Below are positions 18,236 to 27,181 of a DNA stretch of 64,000 bases, one piece after another (the stretch's first letter is position 1; each line of letters starts with the position of its first letter). The notes under the pieces are model-generated. The model was not told where the DNA came from. It searched no databases and saw nothing but the letters and a program-made list of their open reading frames with translations. Origin of the DNA: Actinoallomurus sp963823735 (lineage in GTDB: Bacteria; Actinomycetota; Actinomycetes; Streptosporangiales; Streptosporangiaceae); the NCBI GenBank assembly GCA_963823735.1, contig CAWGMO010000002.1, positions 1,178,001-1,242,000 on the forward strand, given 5' to 3'. The translations under genes were made by a program, and so were the position numbers.

Positions 18236-19242
18236 CGAGCGGCCAGGCGCACGGGGACACCCCGGTCGATCGCCTCGTGCAGCGCGACCAGCAGTGCCGT
18301 GTTGGCCACGCCGTCGGCGAGCGTGGTGGCCGGCTCCGCCGTCGCCTCGTCGACCCGGTCGAGGAACGCGGAGATCCGGGTGCTCGTCCAGTCCAGGGTG
18401 CCCGGGTACACGAGCGAGGTCGCGGAGGCCACCTCGACCATCTGCGACTGGGTGTCCACCAGCACCCGCCCTTCGCTGCCGATGATCTGGACGTTGCAGT
18501 CGACCAGCGACGGCAACGACGGCGGGAGCACCCACGCCGACTCGTAGACGGCGCTCGCCCCGTTGTCGTAGCCGACGAGGGCGTGGATGAGGTCGTAGGT
18601 GTCCACGCCGAGCGAGGCGAGCCTTCCGCTGACGCCGGTCGCCGTCACGCCGACCGCCTCGCTCGCGGTGAGCCAGCGGACGAGGTCGAACAGGTGGCTG
18701 AGCAGGAACCACCCGCACGTGGTGCGGTCCGCCCAGCGCATCATCTTCAGCGGGTAGTCCACGACGTTGCTCAGGCGCGCGTTGACGCCGATCACCTCGC
18801 CGATGTCGCCGCGCTCGATGGCCTCGTGCGCGCGGACGAACGGCGGGTTGAAGCGGTTGGAGAAGTTGACCTCGGCGACGATTCCGGCTCGCGCGGCGGC
18901 GTCGCGCATCCGTACGGCGTCGGCCACCGTGGTGGCGAGCGGCTTCTCCACCAGGATCGCGACGCCGCGCTCGGCGCAGGTCAGGAACGGTTCGAGGTGG
19001 AGGTGATCCGGTACGGCGATGTACACCGCGTCCGGGCGCGTCACGTCCAGGAGTTCGCCGAGCGAGGTGAACGCGGGGCAGCCGACCTCCTCCGCCAGCC
19101 TCCGCGCGCTCTCCCCGGCCGTGTCGGCGACGCCGGCGAGCTCGGCACGCCAGCGCAGCGCGCCACTGGTCAGGCACCGCGCGTACGCCCCGCCCATCAC
19201 TCCCGCGCCGACGACGGCGATCCTGCTGCGCCGGGTTGTCAT
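18232..19242 (-). CDS. Gfo/Idh/MocA family oxidoreductase
   Basis: The 336-aa protein has the N-terminal Rossmann motif RIAVVGAGVMGGAYAR (about 7-22), the family's nicotinamide-site segment GVAILVEKPLATTVADAV (Lys of EKP, about 97-103), and a C-terminal alpha/beta sheet domain (GWFLLSHLFDLVRWL). Such enzymes oxidise or epimerise sugars or inositols using NAD(P). It lies between the ABC permeases and the ROK kinase and overlaps the latter by 4 bp. In this operon it would oxidise or isomerise the imported sugar or its derivative. The precise reaction cannot be read from sequence. Confidence 0.88.
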   Translation of the reverse strand: MTTRRSRIAVVGAGVMGGAYARCLTSGALRWRAELAGVADTAGESARRLAEEVGCPAFTSLGELLDVTRPDAVYIAVPDHLHLEPFLTCAERGVAILVEKPLATTVADAVRMRDAAARAGIVAEVNFSNRFNPPFVRAHEAIERGDIGEVIGVNARLSNVVDYPLKMMRWADRTTCGWFLLSHLFDLVRWLTASEAVGVTATGVSGRLASLGVDTYDLIHALVGYDNGASAVYESAWVLPPSLPSLVDCNVQIIGSEGRVLVDTQSQMVEVASATSLVYPGTLDWTSTRISAFLDRVDEATAEPATTLADGVANTALLVALHEAIDRGVPVRLAAR

Positions 19243-19269
19243 GCTCTCTCACCTCATTGGATCGTTCGA

Positions 19270-20094
19270 TCAGGCCTTGACGGCACCGGCGGTCAGCCCC
19301 GTGACGAGCTGCCGCTGCGCGGCGAGCACCACGACGATCACCGGCAGGAGCACGACGCACACGGCGGCGGTCAGCGGCCCCCACTGCACGGTCTTCTGGG
19401 TCACGAAGCCGGAGACGTAGACGGTCAGAGGCACCGTCTCCTGACCTCCCAGGACTACCGGTATCAGGAACTCGTTCCAGGCGTACAGGCAGGTGAACGT
19501 CGCGGTCGCGGCCAGCGGCGCCCGGGTCATCGGGATCACGACGCGGAGCAGCAGCCGGATCCGGCCGCATCCGTCGACGAGGCCGGCCTCCTCGACCTCG
19601 ACCGGCATGCCGCGCAGGAACACGCTGAGCGTGAGCGTGGCGAAGGGCGTGAGGAACGCCGCGTACACGACGATCATCACGCGCCGAGTGTCGTACAGCC
19701 CGAGCTGGACCGCCTCGGAGTACAAAGGGATCACGAAGACGATGCCGGGCACGGTCTGGGCCAGCGCGATCAGCACGATGAGCGCCCGCCGCCCGTACGG
19801 CCGGGACCGCACCAGCGCGTAGGCGCACGGGTACGCCACCACCAGCGTGAGCAGGGTGGCGCACATCGCGATCAGCACCGAGGTGCCCAGCGCCGAGCGG
19901 AACGCCGGCGACGCCAGCACCTGCGTGTAGTTGCCCAGTGTGGGGTGCTCCGGAACCAGCCTCGGCGGGTAGCTCGACGCCTCGACCTGCGTCTTGAACG
20001 ACGTCGAGATGATCCACACGACCGGGGCGATCGCGACCAGGACGGCGCCGAGCAGGACGCAGACGCGGAGCGCCCGCAACGCGTGCGCCCTCAC
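19270..20094 (-). CDS. Carbohydrate ABC transporter permease (MalG type)
   Basis: The 274-aa membrane protein has six hydrophobic segments and the permease EAA loop EVEEAGLVDGCGRIRLLLRV (about residues 170-190), followed by PMTRAPLAATATF. Extension past the last helix to TGLTAGAVKA is the ending typical of MalG-like sugar permeases. It starts at GTG 20094, overlapping the preceding permease by 4 bp (GTGA). It pairs with that permease to form the channel for the lipoprotein-bound sugar. No ATPase gene is in this operon, so a shared MsiK-type ATPase elsewhere would energise it, as is common in actinomycetes (inference). Confidence 0.9.
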   Translation of the reverse strand: MRAHALRALRVCVLLGAVLVAIAPVVWIISTSFKTQVEASSYPPRLVPEHPTLGNYTQVLASPAFRSALGTSVLIAMCATLLTLVVAYPCAYALVRSRPYGRRALIVLIALAQTVPGIVFVIPLYSEAVQLGLYDTRRVMIVVYAAFLTPFATLTLSVFLRGMPVEVEEAGLVDGCGRIRLLLRVVIPMTRAPLAATATFTCLYAWNEFLIPVVLGGQETVPLTVYVSGFVTQKTVQWGPLTAAVCVVLLPVIVVVLAAQRQLVTGLTAGAVKA

Positions 20095-21017
20095 GAGCGG
20101 GTCACCCGCGAGTACAGCCGGTACGCGGGCAGCGCGATGATCGCCATGGCGACACCGATCGCGCAGGCGCGGCCGATCTGGAAGTCGATCAGTCCCTGCT
20201 GGTACGACAGCATCGACAGGTTCCGCGTGGAGATGCCCGGGCCTCCCTGCGTGACGACGTAGACGAGGTCGAACATCCGGTAGTCCGCGGCGGCGCGCAG
20301 CAGCACGACGACCGCGATGACCGGCAGCAGCATGGGGATGAGCACGTACCGTACGGTCTGCGCCCGGCCGGCGCCGTCCATCGCGGCGGCCTCCTCGACG
20401 TCGGCGGGGATGCCGACGAGGCCCGCCATCAGCAGCAGCGTCACGAACGGCACGTTGATCCAGGAGTTCACCGCGACGACCAGGGCCAGCGCCCCGAGCC
20501 TGCTGCCGAACAGGTTCGGGTGGGCGCCGGTGTCGACGGCCGAGGCCATCCACCTGATCACGCCGAGGTCCGGGTCGGCCAGGAAGCGCCACATCAGCCC
20601 GACCGCCACCGGTGTCAGCATCATCGGGATCGTGATGGCCGCGCGGACCGCCGCACGGCCGCGGAAGGGCCGTACGAGGAACATGGCGAGCACGAACCCG
20701 ACCGGCAGCTGCACCGCGATCGACAAGACGATGATCAGTACGGTGACGACCAGGCTCGACCGGAAGCCGCTGGTGAACACCTGCTCGGTGTAGTTCAGCG
20801 CCCCGACGTACCGGGCCGGGGTGACCTGGGCGAGGTTGTCGTCGGTGAGCGAGGTGACGACCCCCACGACGAGCGGGGTGGCCACGGACGCTCCGATGAG
20901 CAACCAGGCCGGCAGGGTGAGCAACGTGCCGGCGAGACGGGCGCGGCGACCGCGCGCCGCCCGCCGCCGGACGACGAGCGCGGGCGCCGCACCCGCGGGC
21001 CTCGGCGTCAACCGCAC
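20091..21017 (-). CDS. Carbohydrate ABC transporter permease (MalF type)
   Basis: This 308-aa protein has six predicted helices, a basic N-terminus and the EAA loop DVEEAAAMDGAGRAQTVRYV leading to LIPMLLPVIAVVVLLRA. It ends YRLYSRVTRS. GTG at 21017 gives a 10-bp overlap with the end of the binding-protein gene; a TTG at 21011 is possible. With the MalG-type partner it forms a type-I sugar importer. The motif QGGPGISTRNLSML near the C-terminus is typical of MalF-like permeases. Confidence 0.88.
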   Translation of the reverse strand: MRLTPRPAGAAPALVVRRRAARGRRARLAGTLLTLPAWLLIGASVATPLVVGVVTSLTDDNLAQVTPARYVGALNYTEQVFTSGFRSSLVVTVLIIVLSIAVQLPVGFVLAMFLVRPFRGRAAVRAAITIPMMLTPVAVGLMWRFLADPDLGVIRWMASAVDTGAHPNLFGSRLGALALVVAVNSWINVPFVTLLLMAGLVGIPADVEEAAAMDGAGRAQTVRYVLIPMLLPVIAVVVLLRAAADYRMFDLVYVVTQGGPGISTRNLSMLSYQQGLIDFQIGRACAIGVAMAIIALPAYRLYSRVTRS

Positions 21018-22315
21018 GCCTTGCTCCCGCTGAGGATCTTGTTGACGTCGGCGTCGGCCGCCGTCGTCAGCGCGTCGGCCGACTGGTGCTTGGTCGCCGC
21101 CTTGCTCAGATCGGCCGAGAGCGTCGAGATGATCTGCGGCATCTCGGTGATGTAGGGCAGGTGCTGCCCGACCTTGCCGGCGGCCACAAGCGTGGGCAGA
21201 TACGGCAGCGAGGACTTCGCGGACGCGTCGCCCAGCAGGGAGGTGCGGGCCGGGGGCGGTGCGCCGTGGCCGATCAGGGCGCTCGAACCGCCCTTGCCAA
21301 GCGCGTACTCCAGGAACTGCCACGCGGTCTGCTGCCCCTTGGACTGCCGGCCCACACCGATCAGCCAGCCGAAGAGCAGGGTCGTCTGGCGGTCCGATGT
21401 CAGGCCTGGCGGCAGCGCGGCGGCGAACTTGCCGGCCACCTTGCTCTGCTTGGGGTCGGCCATGATCGAGTAGTAGCCGGTCGCGTTGATCTCCTGGCCC
21501 ACGTCGCTCTGCACGAACGCCGTGGTCATCTCGTTGCCGCCGCCATTGACGGCGGTCGCCGGTGTGTAGGGCAGGGCGTCCAGATAGGCTTTTGTCGCGG
21601 CCACCGCCTGCGGAGCGCGGAGGGCGGAACGGCAGGTGCCGGACTGCAGCAGGGTGCCGCCCGACGCGTAGATCGCCTCCAGCCAATAGTAGGCACCGAT
21701 CTGACTGCCGAAGCCGGAGTCGCTCCCGCTGTACCCGGCGGCCTTCAGCTTGCGCGCGTTGGCGAGGTATTCGTCCCACGTGCGGGGCGCGGACAGCCCG
21801 AGCTTGCGGAACAGGTCGGTCCGGTACCACAGCACGTACGGCTCGGTGGACAGCGGGACGGCGTAGGTCGTGCCGTGGTACTTGGCGTACTCCTGCACGG
21901 GCGCGGGGAAGTCGGTGTGGTCGTAGGCGGCGGATGAGGTGACCTTCGTCCCGATGTCGGAGAGCGCGCCGCCGGCCGCCAGGGAGGCCAGCATCGGGCT
22001 GTCGAACTGGATCAGGTCGTACGCCTGCGACGAGTTCTTCGACGCCAGCAGGACCTTGGCCGCGAGCTGGTTGTAGGGCAGCTCGACGAACGTCACGGCG
22101 ACGCCGGTCTTCTTGGTGAATCCGGGTGCGATGGCCTTCAGCGCGACCGCGCTGGGACTGTCGGAGACCGCCACCGTGATCTTCTTGGTGGTGCCGGTGG
22201 CGTTTCCCTTGCCGGCTCCGCCGCTTCCGCAGCCCGTGGCCAGGCTCAGCGTGACCGCCGCGGCCCAGACCGCCGCCCATACCGGTCGCGCCGGGCGAAT
22301 CGATGTCGTACGCAT
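21008..22315 (-). CDS. Extracellular sugar-binding lipoprotein (ABC transporter)
   Basis: The 435-aa protein begins with a lipoprotein signal: positively charged start, hydrophobic stretch and lipobox LSLATGC with Cys as the modified residue, followed by a Gly/Ser linker. The mature part (TKKITVAVSDSPSAVALKAI; AYDLIQFDSPMLASLAAGG; ALPPGLTSDRQTTLLFGWLI) is a family-1 sugar-binding protein anchored outside the membrane. ATG at 22315 is preceded by GGAGG, so the upstream in-frame ATG is not used. It lies second in the operon, 35 bp after the SIS gene. Ligand not predictable; the associated enzymes suggest an amino- or modified sugar. Confidence 0.92.
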   Translation of the reverse strand: MRTTSIRPARPVWAAVWAAAVTLSLATGCGSGGAGKGNATGTTKKITVAVSDSPSAVALKAIAPGFTKKTGVAVTFVELPYNQLAAKVLLASKNSSQAYDLIQFDSPMLASLAAGGALSDIGTKVTSSAAYDHTDFPAPVQEYAKYHGTTYAVPLSTEPYVLWYRTDLFRKLGLSAPRTWDEYLANARKLKAAGYSGSDSGFGSQIGAYYWLEAIYASGGTLLQSGTCRSALRAPQAVAATKAYLDALPYTPATAVNGGGNEMTTAFVQSDVGQEINATGYYSIMADPKQSKVAGKFAAALPPGLTSDRQTTLLFGWLIGVGRQSKGQQTAWQFLEYALGKGGSSALIGHGAPPPARTSLLGDASAKSSLPYLPTLVAAGKVGQHLPYITEMPQIISTLSADLSKAATKHQSADALTTAADADVNKILSGSKACG

Positions 22316-22350
22316 GAGTCCTCCGGTTGTCGTCGTAGGGGAAGGTGGCG

Positions 22351-23094
22351 TCACAGGGCAGGCGGGCCGAGCCGGAACTCGTCGTCCTGGTTCGCGCTGA
22401 TGTGGATGTCGGGGGCCGCGCCCGCGGTCTTCATGCGCAGCGCGGCCCCGAAGGAGAGCGCCTGCATGATGGCGGCGCCGATCACCGTGGAGGTGGCGCC
22501 CATCGCGGACGGCAGGCCGGCGATCGAGATCGCCGCGTCACCGGGGCGTCCGTGGTTGTCGACGACGATATCCGCCACCTCGAACAGGTGCTCGGTGGCC
22601 GGGTGCCGCACCGGGTTCGCCCGCGAGTGCGCCACGCTCGTGATCGCGATCGTGGTCGCGCCGCGCCGCTTCGCCTCCTGGGCGGCCTGCACCGGCACGG
22701 CGTTGCGGCCGGAGTTGCTGATGACGATGAGCACGTCGCCGCCGCCGAGGCCGGTGAGGTCGATGAGCATCGGGCCGTAGTCGCCGAGGCGCTCGGCGGC
22801 GGTGGACTTGGCCAGGCCTTCCTGCATGCCGAGCACTCCGTCCCGCAGCACCTTCGGCGCGACGAGCCCGCCCGCGCGGTCGCACATCTCCAGCGCCAGG
22901 CAGTGCGAGTGACCGGTGCCGAACGCGATCACCTGGCGGCCCGCGGTCAGCGCCGCGGCGATCACGGTCTCCGCCGCGTCCAGGGCCTCCTTCTCCTCGA
23001 CGAGAACGGTGTTCAGCAGGTCGTTCAGGAGGGTGAAGTAGGTCGCCCGGAAACCGTGGGTCTCACCCTCGGAGGGGATCTCACCGTGGGGCAC
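22351..23094 (-). CDS. SIS-domain sugar isomerase-like protein
   Basis: The 247-aa protein contains a sugar isomerase (SIS) fold: GRQVIAFGTGHSHCLALEM (about residues 52-70), GDVLIVISNSGRNAVPVQAA (phosphosugar-binding loop SNSGRN, about 125-130) and ATTIAITSVAHSRANPVRHP. It resembles the stand-alone sugar isomerase domain proteins related to phosphoheptose isomerase and N-acetylmuramate-6-P etherases. It probably acts on the phosphorylated imported sugar or senses it. It is the first gene of the seven-gene operon and faces the GntR regulator across a 283-bp spacer with DasR-like sites. Confidence 0.85.
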   Translation of the reverse strand: MPHGEIPSEGETHGFRATYFTLLNDLLNTVLVEEKEALDAAETVIAAALTAGRQVIAFGTGHSHCLALEMCDRAGGLVAPKVLRDGVLGMQEGLAKSTAAERLGDYGPMLIDLTGLGGGDVLIVISNSGRNAVPVQAAQEAKRRGATTIAITSVAHSRANPVRHPATEHLFEVADIVVDNHGRPGDAAISIAGLPSAMGATSTVIGAAIMQALSFGAALRMKTAGAAPDIHISANQDDEFRLGPPAL

Positions 23095-23211
23095 GCGACT
23101 CGCCTCCTTCCTGTGTGGCCGGCGTGGAGCCGGGGCGGTCCCGGCCGACTCGCCGGTGCGCCGACGCTAACCCCCGGCGGGCACCCGCCGGCCGGGTGCC
23201 GCGAGGCTCCG

Positions 23212-23295
23212 TTAGACCACTTGCCCCGCCGCACCGGGACCGTCATCCTGGTCGTTACCTGGACAAACAGCCGCCGGCCCGCAGAATTGGTCTAA
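23212..23295. promoter_or_regulatory. DasR-like half-sites between sugar operon and GntR gene
   Basis: TTAGACCA at 23212-23219 and its exact reverse complement TGGTCTAA at 23288-23295 flank the divergent spacer. CTGGTCGTTACCTGG at 23248-23262 is a third, degenerate element. Each resembles half of the DasR-responsive element TGGTCTAGACCA of actinomycetes. The HutC/DasR-type regulator encoded next to them is the obvious binder; looping between the sites is possible. Confidence 0.5.
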
Positions 23296-23377
23296 GCGCG
23301 ATGCGGCGACGAGTGTCGCGACGCGGCAGACCGGCCGTGGGATGGACGCAGACCACGGCCGACCACCGGAGCAGCCG

Positions 23378-24139
23378 ATGACCAGCAGCTACAGCAAGGT
23401 GGCGGCGACACGCGCCCGGCTCATCCGCCTCGTCGAGCAGCTCGACGCGGGCACCGCGCTGCCGCCGGAGCGTGAGCTGGCCGCCCGATGGCGCATCGCC
23501 CGCATGACCGTGCGCCGCGCCACCGACGACCTCGTGCTCGCCGGCCTCGTCGTACGTGAGCAGGGACGCGGCACCTTCGTGGTCCATCCGAAGATGTCCC
23601 AGCACATGGCCATGACGTCGTTCACCGACGCGACGCACGAGCGCGGAATGGTCCCGGGCAGCCGGCTGCTCAACTTCCGCACGCTGCGCTCGGACGGCTG
23701 TCACAGCCGGCCGCTCCGGATTCCGGCCGACGACCCGGTCGTCCGCTTCACCCGCGTCCGGCTCGCGAACGAGGAGCCCATCGGCCTGGAGACCACATGG
23801 GTCGCGGCCCGCCAGGTGCCCGGCCTGACACCCGGCGACCTCACCGGATCCTGGTACGAGCTGCTCGCCCGGCGGTACGGGGTGCACATCATGACCGGCA
23901 GCTCCGTGATCGACATCGCGTACGCCTCCGAGCGCGACGCCTCCCTGCTGAACTGCGCGCCCGACGCGGCGCTGTTCCGCATCCAGACCACCAGCTACGG
24001 CCCGACCGGCCGCGTCGTCGACTACGGCGTGGACCTGTTCTGCGGCGACCGCTACACGCTGATGACCGAGCGCATGCCGGGGACGGCGATCCGCGCGAAC
24101 CCGCGTCGTACCCGGGACCTGGACCTGCCCTACGAGTGA
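23378..24139 (+). CDS. GntR family regulator, HutC/DasR type with UTRA domain
   Basis: The 253-aa protein has an N-terminal winged helix (LPPERELAARWRIARMTVRR with DLVLAGLVVREQGRGTFV, about residues 27-70) and a C-terminal UTRA effector domain (DDPVVRFTRVRLANEEPIGL; ASLLNCAPDAALFRIQTTSY; DRYTLMTERM). UTRA domains bind phosphorylated sugars or small acids. ATG at 23378 has GGAGCAG upstream; an ATG at 23342 would add 12 residues. It is divergent to the SIS/ABC/ROK operon and most likely represses it until the sugar phosphate accumulates. Its tail overlaps the convergent TetR gene by 10 bp, where GTGATACG is repeated in tandem. Confidence 0.9.
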   Translation: MTSSYSKVAATRARLIRLVEQLDAGTALPPERELAARWRIARMTVRRATDDLVLAGLVVREQGRGTFVVHPKMSQHMAMTSFTDATHERGMVPGSRLLNFRTLRSDGCHSRPLRIPADDPVVRFTRVRLANEEPIGLETTWVAARQVPGLTPGDLTGSWYELLARRYGVHIMTGSSVIDIAYASERDASLLNCAPDAALFRIQTTSYGPTGRVVDYGVDLFCGDRYTLMTERMPGTAIRANPRRTRDLDLPYE

Positions 24140-24795
24140 TACGGGTGATACGGGTGACTCTCGTCCCGCTCCGCCGCCAGGCTCAGCGTCTCCGGCGACA
24201 GCGGGGCGAGCAGCAGCGCGGTGACCAGGTCGACGAGATGGCTGGTGAACAGCCGGTCGTCCGCGTGCGGCCCGGACTCCGCGCGCCGCCCGATCTCGGT
24301 CATCGTGAACCGGATCGCCACGAACCTGCGGTGCAGCCGTGTCGCCTCGTCGTCGAGAAGCGGCGCGGCGAGGGTCCGCCAGCGGTACACGCTGTCGGCG
24401 GGGTCGCGCAGGCTCGCCTGGCCGATCACCGGCTCGGGGCGGCTCACCAGCTCGCCGAGGATACGCAGGTAGGCGCGGCCGCCGGGCTGGGTGAGCTTGT
24501 CGGCGAGCGGGTGCACCAGGATGGCGGCCAGGGCGCGGACGCTGGGCGTCTTCTCGGCCTCGTACGCGTCGAGCATCGCGTGCCGGGCGGCTTCGACGTC
24601 GCGGTAGTGGCGGTCGAGGACGGCGCGCAGCAGCCCCTTGCGGTCACCGAAGTGGTATTGCAGGGCGGTGACGTTGCGCGCCCCGGACTTCCGGACGATC
24701 TCGCGGAGACTGACGCCGTTCACGCCTCTCTCCGCGAAGAGGTGTTCCCCTGTCTCGATCAGCCGTTCACGCGTCGCGTCGCCTGCCGCTCCCAC
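24130..24795 (-). CDS. TetR/AcrR family regulator
   Basis: The 221-aa protein has a TetR N-terminal helix-turn-helix (GVNGVSLREIVRKSGARNVT followed by ALQYHFGDRKGLLRAVLDRH, about residues 24-64) and a longer C-terminal ligand domain (AAILVHPLADKLTQPGGRAY). It is divergent from the kinase/dehydrogenase/ligase genes, with 72 bp between the starts, so it likely controls them in response to an acyl-CoA or hydroxyacid. The C-terminus DESHPYHPYHS includes the tandem repeat of the DNA at this point. Effector unknown. Confidence 0.88.
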   Translation of the reverse strand: MGAAGDATRERLIETGEHLFAERGVNGVSLREIVRKSGARNVTALQYHFGDRKGLLRAVLDRHYRDVEAARHAMLDAYEAEKTPSVRALAAILVHPLADKLTQPGGRAYLRILGELVSRPEPVIGQASLRDPADSVYRWRTLAAPLLDDEATRLHRRFVAIRFTMTEIGRRAESGPHADDRLFTSHLVDLVTALLLAPLSPETLSLAAERDESHPYHPYHS

Positions 24796-24813
24796 GTAAA
24801 CAATTCAACCACA

Positions 24814-24841
24814 TTGACCTTTAATGCATCTGAATCATAAG
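24814..24841 (+). promoter_or_regulatory. Candidate promoter for the kinase-dehydrogenase-ligase operon
   Basis: TTGACC (24814-24819) is followed after 16 bp by CATAAG (24836-24841), a fair sigma-70-type pair in the short AT-richer gap between the divergent TetR and kinase genes. The region between also contains partly symmetrical TTAATGCA/TGAATCATAA, which TetR could bind. A GGAGG lies 12-16 bp before the kinase ATG. Confidence 0.4.
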
Positions 24842-24867
24842 GTCGCCGGTACGGAGGTCTTCCCTGC

Positions 24868-25914
24868 ATGCAGCCTGACGGGATCGATGCGGCGCTCGTT
24901 GATTTCGGCGTCCTCGCCGGCTGGATGGACGCCCAGGGCCTGCCCGGGGGTGCGTTCGAGAAGGTCGAGCGCCTCGGGGGCGGCACACAGAACATCCTCG
25001 TCCGCTTCCACCGTGCGGGGCGCGAGTACGTCCTGCGCCGTCCGCCCGCGCACCTGCGGCCTAGGAGCAACGACGCGTTGCGGCGTGAGGCCAGGGTGCT
25101 GGCGGCGCTCGATGGTACGGCGGTGCCCGCGCCGCGGCTGATCGCGGCGTGCCCGGATGACACGGTCATGAACGGCGCCGTCTTCTATCTCATGGAGTCC
25201 GTCTCCGGCTTCAATCCCACCGTGACGCTGCCCTCGCCGCACGCGGACGATCCGGCGCTGCGTCACCGGATGGGGCTGTCCGCGGCGGAGGCGATCGCGG
25301 CGCTCGGTGCCGTCGACCATGTCGCGGCGGGCCTCGGCGACCTGGGGCGTCCGGACGGGTTCCTGGAGCGGCAGGTCGGCCGGTGGACCGCCGAGCTGGA
25401 GTCGTACTCCGCTCTGGACGGCTATCCGGGGCCGCGGATCCCGGGGCTGGAGCGGGTCGCGGCGTGGCTGGAGGACAACCGGCCGCGTACCTGGCGTCCC
25501 GGCATCATGCACGGCGACTACCACCTGGCGAACCTCCTGTACTCCTTCGACGGTCCCGAGGTCGCGGCCGTCGTCGACTGGGAGATGTGCACCATCGGCG
25601 ACCCTCTGCTCGACCTCGGCTGGCTGATCGCGACCTGGCCCGGTGAGGACAACGCGCACCTCACGGGCGTCATCGCGACCGCGGGCGGCCTGCCGACGGC
25701 CGGCGAGCTGGCCGCCGCGTACGCCGCGCGCTCCGACCGCGACCTGTCGGCGCTGACCTGGTACACCGTGCTCGCCTGTTTCAAGCTCGGCATCGTGCTG
25801 GAGGGGACGCACGCACGCGCGTTCGCCGGCAAGGCGCCCAAGGACGTCGGCGAACTGCTGCACGCGATGACGCTCGGGCTCTTCGCCCGTGCCCTCACTT
25901 TTCTGGAGGGATGA
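24868..25914 (+). CDS. APH-type phosphotransferase (LvaA/ACAD10-11 kinase-domain-like)
   Basis: The 348-aa protein has the aminoglycoside-phosphotransferase kinase fold: a Gly-rich N-lobe (ERLGGGTQNILVRFHRAGRE), YVLRRPP, the catalytic loop IMHGDYHLANLLYSF (about residues 213-227) and the metal-binding VVDWEMCTIGDPLLDLGWLI (about 234-253). Homologues fused or adjacent to acyl-CoA dehydrogenases (ACAD10/11; LvaA of Pseudomonas) phosphorylate the hydroxyl of 4-hydroxyacyl-CoAs. Here it overlaps a dehydrogenase gene by one base (TGATG), with CoA ligase and SDR genes beyond. An antibiotic-resistance role is unlikely in this context. Confidence 0.88.
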   Translation: MQPDGIDAALVDFGVLAGWMDAQGLPGGAFEKVERLGGGTQNILVRFHRAGREYVLRRPPAHLRPRSNDALRREARVLAALDGTAVPAPRLIAACPDDTVMNGAVFYLMESVSGFNPTVTLPSPHADDPALRHRMGLSAAEAIAALGAVDHVAAGLGDLGRPDGFLERQVGRWTAELESYSALDGYPGPRIPGLERVAAWLEDNRPRTWRPGIMHGDYHLANLLYSFDGPEVAAVVDWEMCTIGDPLLDLGWLIATWPGEDNAHLTGVIATAGGLPTAGELAAAYAARSDRDLSALTWYTVLACFKLGIVLEGTHARAFAGKAPKDVGELLHAMTLGLFARALTFLEG

Positions 25915-27181
25915 TGTGGGACTTCTCCACCGAACCGGAGTTCCAGGCGAAGCTCGACTGGATGGACTCCTTCATCCGTGACGAGGTCGAGCCGCTCGAC
26001 CTCGTCTTCGGCGGCCGGGCGTACGCTCCGCTCGCCGGTGAGCTGCGCGGGATCGTCGAGCCGTTGAAGCAGCGGGTGCGCGAGCAGGGCCTGTGGGCCT
26101 GCCATCTCGGCCCCGAGCTGGGCGGGCAGGGGTACGGGCAGCTCAAGCTCGCCCTGATGAACGAGCTGATCGGGCGTTCGCCCTGGGCGTCGATCGTCTT
26201 CGGCTGCCAGGCGCCCGACACGGGCAACGCCGAGATCATCGCGACGTACGGCACCGAGGAGCAGAAGGCGCGCTACCTGAAGCCGCTGCTCGACGGCGAG
26301 TGTTTCTCGGCGTACTCCATGACCGAGCCGCACGCCGGCGCCGACCCCCGGCTCTTCCGTACGCGCGCGGTGCGCGACGGCGACGGCTGGGTGATCACCG
26401 GGGAGAAGTACTTCACCTCCAACGCGGCGAACGCGGCGTTCCTCATCGTGATGGCGGTCACCGACCCCGACGCCCACGCGTACGAGCGCATGTCGATGTT
26501 CCTGGTCCCCGGCGACACCCCGGGCCTGGAGATCCTGCGCAACATCTCCACGATGGGCCACCGCGACGGCGGGCACGCCCACATCCGCTACGACGACGTA
26601 CGCGTGGGGCCGGACGCCCTGCTCGGCGAGGCCGGCGGCGCGTTCGCGATCTCGCAGGCGCGGCTCGGCGGCGGGCGGATCCACCACTCGATGCGTACGG
26701 TCGCGGCGGTGAAGAAGGCGTTCGACATGATGTGCGAGCGCGCGCTGTCCCGCGAGACCCACGACGGAACCTGGCCGGCAAGCAGCTCGTGCAGGCGGCG
26801 ATCGCCGACTCGTACATCGAGATCCAGCAGTTCAGGCTGCTGATCCTGCACACCGCCTGGCTGATCGACCGGTCCTCCACGCGTGAGGCGCGTACGCAGA
26901 TCGCCGCGTGCAAGGTCGCCGCCGCGCGCGTCTTCCACGACGTGGTCCAGCGGGCGATGCACATCCACGGCGCGCTCGGAGTGTCCAACGACACACCGCT
27001 CGCCCGGCTATGGCAGGCGGCGCCCCTGATGGGGATCATGGATGGACCCACCGAGGTTCACCAGGCGTCCATAGCGCGCCGGGTGCTTCGCAACTACGAG
27101 CCGGCCGAGGGCCAGTGGCCCACCGAATACCTACCCGACAAGATCGCCGCCGCGCGCGAGAAGTACGGAGTGGATTCTTGA
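25914..27181 (+). pseudogene. Acyl-CoA dehydrogenase (ACAD10/11-LvaC-like), one frameshift
   Basis: ATG at 25914 (GGAGG just upstream) starts MWDFSTEPEFQAKLDWMDSF. Acyl-CoA dehydrogenase motifs follow: FSAYSMTEPHAGADP (flavin loop, about residue 130), WVITGEKYFTSNAAN, the subfamily motif GGGRIHHSMRTV, then, after one missing base near 26775, AGKQLVQAAIADSYIEIQQF, HIHGALGVSNDTPL and MDGPTEVHQASIARRVLR to the stop at 27181. RIHH-MRT is shared with ACAD10/11-type enzymes that eliminate phosphate from 4-phosphoacyl-CoA. Apart from the single deletion everything is intact, so a consensus error is as likely as a true pseudogene. Confidence 0.85.

Noticed and set aside
24868..25914. Aminoglycoside resistance kinase
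   Set aside because: Coupling to an acyl-CoA dehydrogenase and CoA ligase points to acyl metabolism; only the kinase fold is shared with resistance enzymes.
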